Of a DNA stretch of 20,104 nt, positions 15,459 to 20,104 are shown in pieces (within the stretch, counting starts at the first letter, position 1; each line of letters opens with the position of its first letter). The stretch is from Phytohabitans sp036906915 (lineage in GTDB: Bacteria; Actinomycetota; Actinomycetes; Mycobacteriales; Micromonosporaceae): positions 1 to 20,104 of the forward strand of contig NZ_JBAKHX010000111.1 of the NCBI RefSeq assembly GCF_036906915.1, given 5' to 3'. A program made the position numbers and the translations under genes. The notes under the pieces were generated by a model. The model ran no database searches. It had not been told where the DNA came from and saw nothing but the letters and a program-made list of their open reading frames with translations.

Positions 15459-16655
15459 GTGGGCACCCGGCACGTCCTCATCCTCAACTGGCGGGACACC
15501 CTCAACCCGGAAGGCGGCGGCTCCGAGGTCTACCTTGAGCGCGTCGCTGGCGAGCTCGCCGCTCGCGGACACCGCGTCACGCTGCTCTGCGCCGCTCACG
15601 GGAACGCTCCCGCCGACGAGACCACCCTGGCTGGCGTCCGCGTCATCCGGCGCGGAGGACGGCACACCGTTTACCTTCGGGCCGCGCTGATCTACCTCGC
15701 CGGGCTTGTCGGGCTCGGACCGTTGTCGCGGAATGCCCTCGGCAGGCCGGACGTCATCGTCGACGTCTGCAACGGCCTGCCGTTCCTGTCGCCGCTCTAC
15801 GCCCGCCGCCCGGTCATCGCGCTCGTGCACCACGTGCACCGGGAGCAGTGGCCGGTCGTGCTCGGTCGCTGGGGGGCGAGGCTGGGCTGGTGGATCGAGT
15901 CCCGGCTCGCGCCGTGGGTTTACCGGCATTGCAGGTACGTCACGGTTTCCCAGGCCACGCGGGCCGAGCTGGCCGTGCTCGGCGTCGATGCCGCGCGCGT
16001 CGTCGTCGTCCACAATGGCACTCCTGAGGTGGCGTCGGAGCCGGCGCCCCGTGCCGCGCACCCATCACTGATCGTCCTGGGCCGCCTCGTGCCCCACAAG
16101 CGGGTGGAAATCGCGCTCCAGGCCGTGGCCGCGCTCGCCGACGAGATGCCGACGCTGGAACTGGTCGTCGCCGGCCAGGGCTGGTGGGAGCAGCCGTTGC
16201 GCGAGTACGCCGAATCGCTCCACATCGAGGACCGCGTCCGGTTCACCGGGTTCGTAACCGAACAGCAGAAGCACGAGCTGCTGTGCTCCGCCTGGGTCGC
16301 GCTCACCCCGTCGCTCAAGGAGGGCTGGGGGCTCACGATCGTCGAGGCGGCCTCGCGCGGCACCCCGACCGTCGCGTTCCACGGCGCTGGCGGTGTCGCC
16401 GAAGCGCTCGTCGACGGCGAGACCGGACTGCTCGCGTACGACGCCGACGACTTCGTCGCGAAGACCGGGACGCTCCTGCGGGACGGCGTCCGGAGGACCG
16501 CGATGGGCGAGGCGGCCCGGCGCCACGCCGCCTCGTTCACCTGGGAGGCGTCCGGAGAGCGCTTCGCCGAACTGGTCATGTGCCGCCTCCCGCAGCCGCC
16601 ACAAAGCGGAGGGAGCGCAGCGACTGTAGCGACTGGTGGCTACAGGGAGGCGTGA
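15459..16655 (+). CDS. GT4-family glycosyltransferase
   Basis: A 398-residue GT-B fold enzyme. The N-terminal domain starts LILNWRDTLNPEGGGSEVYLERVAGELAARGHRV, with the Gly-rich acceptor loop; the C-terminal domain has LGRLVPHKRVE (207-217), and SLKEGWGLTIVEAASRGTPTVAF holds the E-x7-E pair (Glu288, Glu296) that contacts the nucleotide sugar. It should transfer a sugar, possibly mannose or a related hexose, to a lipid or glycan acceptor at the inner membrane face. The GTG at 15459 follows AGGAG at five bases. The last 26 residues (373-398) and the stop codon are encoded by the first unit of a tandem repeat, so the natural end of the domain lies near residue 372. From memory, Rv0225 is the likely mycobacterial counterpart. 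Confidence 0.93.
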   Translation: MGTRHVLILNWRDTLNPEGGGSEVYLERVAGELAARGHRVTLLCAAHGNAPADETTLAGVRVIRRGGRHTVYLRAALIYLAGLVGLGPLSRNALGRPDVIVDVCNGLPFLSPLYARRPVIALVHHVHREQWPVVLGRWGARLGWWIESRLAPWVYRHCRYVTVSQATRAELAVLGVDAARVVVVHNGTPEVASEPAPRAAHPSLIVLGRLVPHKRVEIALQAVAALADEMPTLELVVAGQGWWEQPLREYAESLHIEDRVRFTGFVTEQQKHELLCSAWVALTPSLKEGWGLTIVEAASRGTPTVAFHGAGGVAEALVDGETGLLAYDADDFVAKTGTLLRDGVRRTAMGEAARRHAASFTWEASGERFAELVMCRLPQPPQSGGSAATVATGGYREA

Positions 16656-16697
16656 AGGGCGCATGACCCGCGTGAGCGGAGCGAGCGCCAACCCACG
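16573..16697 (+). repeat. Dispersed structured repeat, tandem unit B1
   Basis: The first of two 125-bp direct repeats. It holds nested complementary arms: CATGTGCC (16577-16584) with GGCGCATG (16658-16665, one G-T pair), CGCCTCCC (16584-16591) with GGGAGGCG (16645-16652), and agccgcca (16594-16601) with tggtggct (16634-16641, one G-T pair). Inside is caaagcggagggagcgcagc, then gac and a partial duplication of the last bases. The unit overlaps the 3' end of the glycosyltransferase and provides its stop. Confidence 0.9.
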
Positions 16698-16822
16698 TGG
16701 TCATGTGCCGCCTCCCGCAGCCGCCACAAAGCGGAGGGAGCGCAGCGACTGTAGCGACTGGTGGCTACAGGGAGGCGTGAAGGGCGCATGACCCGCGTGA
16801 GCGCAGTGAGCGCCAACCCACT
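16698..16822 (+). repeat. Dispersed structured repeat, tandem unit B2
   Basis: The second 125-bp unit, differing from B1 at about three positions, all in the last 26 bases (gcgga to gcgca, gcgag to gtgag, and the final base). A degenerate start of a third unit may follow (agtcatgcgg at 16824). With no open frame, this and the following bases to 16868 form the gap between the glycosyltransferase and the DUF2613 gene; no RNA gene was recognised there. Confidence 0.9.
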
Positions 16823-16868
16823 CAGTCATGCGGTCGTCAACCCGCGCGGTGGAACGTCAGCGCGATCA

Positions 16869-17063
16869 CTACCTGGTGCCGTAGGACGCCGGCTGCCGCT
16901 CGTCGGTCGACGGGTCGCCGCCCTTCTTCTCGATCTCGCTGGACACCTTGTCGACGGCCTCCTGCGGGGTGACAACCAACGCGGAGGCGAGCGCGTACGC
17001 ACCCGTCACCGCCAGCACAGCGGCGATCACTCCGGCCAGCAGCAGGCTGCTCAGGGTCTTCAT
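16869..17063 (-). CDS. DUF2613-type small membrane protein
   Basis: A 64-residue protein with one N-terminal hydrophobic helix or uncleaved signal (about 4-30, LSSLLLAGVIAAVLAVTGAY) and a short polar outer tail that begins VVTPQEAVDKV. This layout and the neighbourhood fit DUF2613, whose mycobacterial member Rv0236A lies next to aftD (Rv0236c), as I recall. Here it lies one gene and a repeat cluster away from the AftD-like gene. It may be a small partner or stabiliser of the arabinosyltransferase, but no function is established from the sequence. The ATG at 17063 follows GGGAG at nine bases; a longer frame upstream gives no membrane signal. It is downstream of the multi-TM protein gene on the same strand (51-bp gap). 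Confidence 0.8.
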   Translation of the reverse strand: MKTLSSLLLAGVIAAVLAVTGAYALASALVVTPQEAVDKVSSEIEKKGGDPSTDERQPASYGTR

Positions 17064-17114
17064 GCCTCTATCTCCCTCACGGCATCCAAGTGCGGGCACG
17101 TTACCACGCGGTAG

Positions 17115-18695
17115 CTAGTCATGGGAGGGTCCGCTTTTGCGGATCACCGAGGCGGCCGCGGCCACCGTCACCGCTGCCGCCAGTAGGTGGCCGACCAGGG
17201 GCAGTGGCCAGCGCGGTTCGGGCGCCGTCGTGGGCGCATTTGGATTTTCGTACAGGGAGAGGGTGGGGCCGGCGTACACCAAATCGAGACCCGCGAGGGC
17301 GCTCGCCGGCACCTCGCCGCCCGCGCCGTGCTGCACCAGCACCCACCGGAATCCCGGTACGGGCTCGCCGGCTTCGAGCCGGTCGCGGATCTCGGCCGTC
17401 CTCTCGCTCTCGCCGGCGACACTCAGGTCTCCGACCAGCAGGGTGTCGTCGACGATCACCGGCGCCTTCAGATAGCGCGGGGCGGGATCCAGGACCACCG
17501 TGTCGCGGTTCCATGGATATGCGCGGTATGCCGTGAACGGCAGCGACAGCACCTCGCCGCCCTCGACCCGCCCCGCCACGACCGCCCAGTCGCGGGGGTA
17601 GTCGACCGGCCGCAGCCGCCCCGCCCCGCCGAACGCCAGATCCGGCATCACGACTACCGGCAGCAGGGCCGCGCCGACGAGCACAGGGGTGCGGCCGAGC
17701 CGCTCCGCGCCGAGGGCCGCGCAGGTGACAAGGAGGAGCGCGTACGGCATCAGGAACTTCTGACCGTCCCGGAGCAGCCCGGCGCCCGGCACGTGGGCGA
17801 CGATCCACTCCAGGGCGGGCGCGGCTGGGCCAGTACCAAGAAGGGCCAGGACGAAGCCGACCAGAGCGACCACCGACAGTCGCGTCGCCGCGCTCCAGCG
17901 GCGGCGCAGCACCGGATAGCCCGCCGCCGCCAGCGCGAGCAGGAGCACGGTCGCCAGCGGCGCGAGGGCCGAGCCGCGGCTGTCGGGCGTGGTCTGCGCG
18001 TTCCAGATGCCGCCTGTGCCGAGGAGCGCGCCCAGTGGACCGCTCCAGTTCTCGCCCCGGGCGGCGAAGGCCGCAACTCCGGCCGCGTCGGAGCGCCCGC
18101 CCGCCGTCGTCACCAGCGCGGCCAGCACCCACGGCGCGTTCAGGGCCGCGGCGGCCAGCCTCGCCTTCCAAGGAACGGAGAGCGCGCACACCATGACGAA
18201 CGCGATGACACCGCCGGTCGGCGTCAGTGACGCGACGGCGGCCGCGATGACGATTATGCCGGTACGCCGTGCGAGCGCCGCCTTGACCAACCAGGGCAGG
18301 GCGGCATAGCAGAGCAGCAACCCCCACTGTCCAATGAGGAGCCTCTCGGCGAGGAACGGTGTCCACGCGTACCCGATCGCCGCCACGATCCTGGTGAGTA
18401 CCCGCTCGGTCGGCACGAGGCGGCCCGCGCCCAGCGCGGCGGCGTAGACGATCCCCGCGAGCGCGATCCTCTGTACCAGCCACCCGGGAACGAGCTGCGT
18501 TGTGAGCGAGACGGCGGCGTCCAGCGGCACCGCCCTCGGGAGCGCGTCGACCGGGGCGAGAAAGTCCCAGCGCAGCGGCTGCCGCGGCACGAAGACCATG
18601 TCGTAGGCGAGCACGTAGCCGGGAGCGGCGAGTGGGGCCAAAATAGCCACCGTGACCAGGGCGGCCGTGGCGTGGAGCATCAACCGTTCGCGCAC
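17115..18695 (-). CDS. Multi-TM envelope protein, GT-C-like (Rv0226c-like)
   Basis: A 526-residue polytopic membrane protein with about ten to twelve hydrophobic segments, one large outer region before the C-terminus (about 370-490) and a last membrane helix followed by a short charged tail. The first outer loop begins YVLAYDMVFVPRQPL with Asp32, in the position of the catalytic acid of GT-C glycosyltransferases, so a polyprenyl-phosphate-sugar-dependent transferase is plausible but unproven. From memory, Rv0226c has the same design and neighbours. The open frame starts at 18710, but the GTG at 18695 is preceded by AGGAGG at seven bases, so the shorter start is preferred. It is divergent from the flippase gene across 60 bp and probably co-transcribed with the DUF2613 gene. 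Confidence 0.8.
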   Translation of the reverse strand: MRERLMLHATAALVTVAILAPLAAPGYVLAYDMVFVPRQPLRWDFLAPVDALPRAVPLDAAVSLTTQLVPGWLVQRIALAGIVYAAALGAGRLVPTERVLTRIVAAIGYAWTPFLAERLLIGQWGLLLCYAALPWLVKAALARRTGIIVIAAAVASLTPTGGVIAFVMVCALSVPWKARLAAAALNAPWVLAALVTTAGGRSDAAGVAAFAARGENWSGPLGALLGTGGIWNAQTTPDSRGSALAPLATVLLLALAAAGYPVLRRRWSAATRLSVVALVGFVLALLGTGPAAPALEWIVAHVPGAGLLRDGQKFLMPYALLLVTCAALGAERLGRTPVLVGAALLPVVVMPDLAFGGAGRLRPVDYPRDWAVVAGRVEGGEVLSLPFTAYRAYPWNRDTVVLDPAPRYLKAPVIVDDTLLVGDLSVAGESERTAEIRDRLEAGEPVPGFRWVLVQHGAGGEVPASALAGLDLVYAGPTLSLYENPNAPTTAPEPRWPLPLVGHLLAAAVTVAAAASVIRKSGPSHD

Positions 18696-18755
18696 GGTTG
18701 ACCTCCTCACTACGCTGACCGGGTCACTCTACGGTGGCGATCTCTGGAGGGTTTC

Positions 18756-20000
18756 GTGGCTTCTTTGGGTGCCCGCGCTGGCGCGGCCTCGCTCGGCCGC
18801 GCCGGAGCGGCGGTCACCGCGGCGAACGTCGTGGTCAACCTCGCCGCGTACCTCGTGCCGCTCCTCGGTGCCCGCTACCTGACCTCCGACGACCTCGGCG
18901 CGCTCGCCACCGCGATGGCCCTCTTCGCCATCGCCACCGTGCCCGGCATGGGCCTGCAGACCGCGATCGCGGTATCGGTCGCCCGGGGTGAGGAGCCCGC
19001 CAACCTCGGCCGGACCTCGGTCATGACCGCTCTGCTCTGCGGTGCCCCGCTGCTGCTCGCGACCCCCCTCCTGGTGGCCGTGCTCGACCTGCCGGTGATG
19101 GTGCCACCACTGATCGCCGCGATGACCGTGCCGATCGTGCTGGCCTGCCGTTCCCTCGGCGAACTCCAGGGGAGGTCGCGGTTCTCCAAGCTCGCGGTCG
19201 GCCTGGCGGTGATAGCCCTCGGCCGGTACGCCGGCGTCGTGGTCGGCCTGGCAGCCGGCCTCGGACTGGTCGGCTCGCTGGTGGTGGGTGTAGCGGCCGC
19301 CTGGCTCGCGTTCCCGGTCCTCGCGCGCCTTGGCCACTCTCTTGTGATCGCTTCGGGACGGTTGCGGGGCGGGGCGGTCTTCACCGCAGCCAGCGCGACG
19401 CTCGCGATGCTGGTCGCCTCGTACGCCGACCTGATCCTCGCCCGGACGGTCCTCCCCGCGGCCGCCTCCGGCGCGTACGCCGTCGGCGCGGTGCTCACCC
19501 GCGGCGCGATCTGGGCCCCGCAGGTGATCACGATGTTGGCTCTGCCCCGGCTCGCCCAGGGCCACCGGCGGACCCTGATGACCGGCTTGTGCCTTGTGGC
19601 GGGGGCGGGGCTGGCGCTGGTCGGCCTGACGGCGGTGGCGTCCGAGCTGGCGGTACGCGTCGTAGGCGGCTCCGACTACCTGTACCTGACCGTGGACGCG
19701 CCGTGGTTCGCCGCGCTGGGCGCCGTGTACGCGGTCATCTTCTTCCTGCTGAACGCCCAGATCGCCGCGTCCGCCCGATGGCCGTCAGCCCCGTTGTGGC
19801 TGGGTGTGGTCACCCTGCCCCCGGCGATCCTGGTCCTGGGCCGCCCATCAATCGGCTCCGTCCTAGCGTGCGCCCTGTTGGTGGCCGTGGCAGCGGCGAC
19901 AGCAATGCTGATCCGCGTCCTCCGTACGGCACCCCCACCCGCTACGCCGCCTTCCGCAGCACTCTCTTCCGCCGATCAAGGGCAAATGCACGCGCTTTGA
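18756..20000 (+). CDS. MOP-superfamily polysaccharide flippase
   Basis: A 414-residue integral membrane protein with about twelve hydrophobic segments and short loops, including the start AAVTAANVVVNLAAYLVPLL and the segment ARYLTSDDLGALATAMALFAIA. This pattern is common in Wzx-like lipid-linked oligosaccharide flippases and capsule exporters of the MATE/MOP superfamily. The likely role is to move a polyprenyl-linked sugar across the inner membrane for the transferases of this locus; the substrate is not known. The GTG at 18756 follows TGGAGG at five bases. The Pro/Ala-rich tail ends SSADQGQMHAL; the DNA for its last residues is one arm of an inverted repeat that continues past the stop. Confidence 0.85.
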   Translation: MASLGARAGAASLGRAGAAVTAANVVVNLAAYLVPLLGARYLTSDDLGALATAMALFAIATVPGMGLQTAIAVSVARGEEPANLGRTSVMTALLCGAPLLLATPLLVAVLDLPVMVPPLIAAMTVPIVLACRSLGELQGRSRFSKLAVGLAVIALGRYAGVVVGLAAGLGLVGSLVVGVAAAWLAFPVLARLGHSLVIASGRLRGGAVFTAASATLAMLVASYADLILARTVLPAAASGAYAVGAVLTRGAIWAPQVITMLALPRLAQGHRRTLMTGLCLVAGAGLALVGLTAVASELAVRVVGGSDYLYLTVDAPWFAALGAVYAVIFFLLNAQIAASARWPSAPLWLGVVTLPPAILVLGRPSIGSVLACALLVAVAAATAMLIRVLRTAPPPATPPSAALSSADQGQMHAL

Positions 20001-20041
20001 TCTCCGATCCACGTGCATTCGCCCTCGATCGATGCGAATGC
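19974..20041 (+). other. Inverted-repeat cluster at flippase 3' end (possible terminator or operator)
   Basis: Arm a (19974-19992) and arm b (20012-20030) are complementary at 17 of 19 positions around a 19-nt loop; arm a is the coding end of the flippase. A second pairing, GCATTCG (20015-20021) with CGAATGC (20035-20041), shares bases with arm b, so the two are mutually exclusive. A terminator is the simplest reading; an operator for a gene beyond the window is also possible. Confidence 0.5.
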
Positions 20042-20079
20042 CCTGAGACGAAACTCGGCCCAGCCACGTGTGCGGCAGC

Positions 20080-20098
20080 GTCCCGGCGGAGCCGGGAC
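20080..20098. terminator. Short GC-rich hairpin near window end
   Basis: A perfect 8-bp stem (gtcccggc and gccgggac) with a GGA loop, 80 nt after the flippase stop. It could be a terminator or the start of another repeat cut by the window edge. No gene is seen in 20001-20104. Confidence 0.5.
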
Positions 20099-20104
20099 TT
20101 CGGG

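Noticed and set aside
15348..16061. N-terminal extension of the AftD-like frame to 16061
   Set aside because: About 240 codons of it are mostly antisense to the well-supported GT4 gene, with no family similarity or membrane signal; high-GC frames stay open by chance.
16573..16822. CRISPR array
   Set aside because: There are only two long 125-bp direct repeats with no unique spacers and no cas genes.
16573..16868. tRNA or small structured RNA gene
   Set aside because: No cloverleaf or CCA-proximal pattern fits; the structure is explained by the dispersed repeat, although transcription of the repeat itself is not excluded.
1..20104. Insertion sequence, phage or defence island
   Set aside because: No transposase, integrase, phage structural or restriction gene was seen; the HNH protein has a lipoprotein signal and is not part of a defence operon.

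Overview
The window is high-GC DNA from an actinomycete, most likely a member of the Micromonosporaceae (Micromonospora/Actinoplanes-like). The reasons are strong GC bias at third codon positions, many GTG starts, actinobacterial versions of LeuA, LysC and Asd, and an AftD-type arabinofuranosyltransferase. The genus is an inference; there is no rRNA or other taxonomic marker here.

Region 1 (1-6650) is an amino-acid block. leuA (minus strand) lies opposite an lysC-asd operon (plus strand), with a nitroreductase and a lipoprotein gene between them; a secreted HNH-nuclease lipoprotein follows leuA. The leuA leader is rich in signals. It has a promoter with the -10 box on the stop codon of the upstream gene, a nearly leaderless 14-residue leader peptide with three consecutive Leu codons, an 11-bp hairpin, a loop complementary to the leuA ribosome-binding site, and a 10-bp pairing between the RNA 5' end and the bases just before that site. 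lysC carries an internal TTG start with a good ribosome-binding site, placed exactly where the beta subunit of corynebacterial aspartokinase begins.

Region 2 (6650-20000) is a cell-envelope glycoconjugate locus. On the minus strand, a DUF3068 membrane protein, a methyltransferase and a GAF-GAF-GGDEF diguanylate cyclase look like one operon. Divergent from it is an OafA-type acyltransferase, which ends tail-to-tail and overlapping by 91 bp with a 1374-residue AftD-like enzyme. Then come a GT4 glycosyltransferase, a DUF2613 small membrane protein, a multi-TM (GT-C-like) protein and a MOP-superfamily flippase. From memory, nearly the same gene set occurs in M. tuberculosis (Rv0224c-Rv0228 and Rv0236c/Rv0236A), so this looks like a Micromonosporaceae version of the mycobacterial arabinan/lipoglycan locus with a c-di-GMP enzyme added.

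The least expected feature is a family of structured dispersed repeats. Copies lie at 1-80, 6646-6712 (minus) and 16573-16822 (two tandem 125-bp units), and a diverged copy lies in frame inside the methyltransferase gene (about 8661-8750, minus). A nearly invariant core of about 23 nt is enclosed by an 8-bp stem whose sequence differs between copies but stays complementary. One copy supplies the last 26 codons and the stop of the glycosyltransferase. No rRNA, tRNA, CRISPR array, transposase or phage gene was seen.
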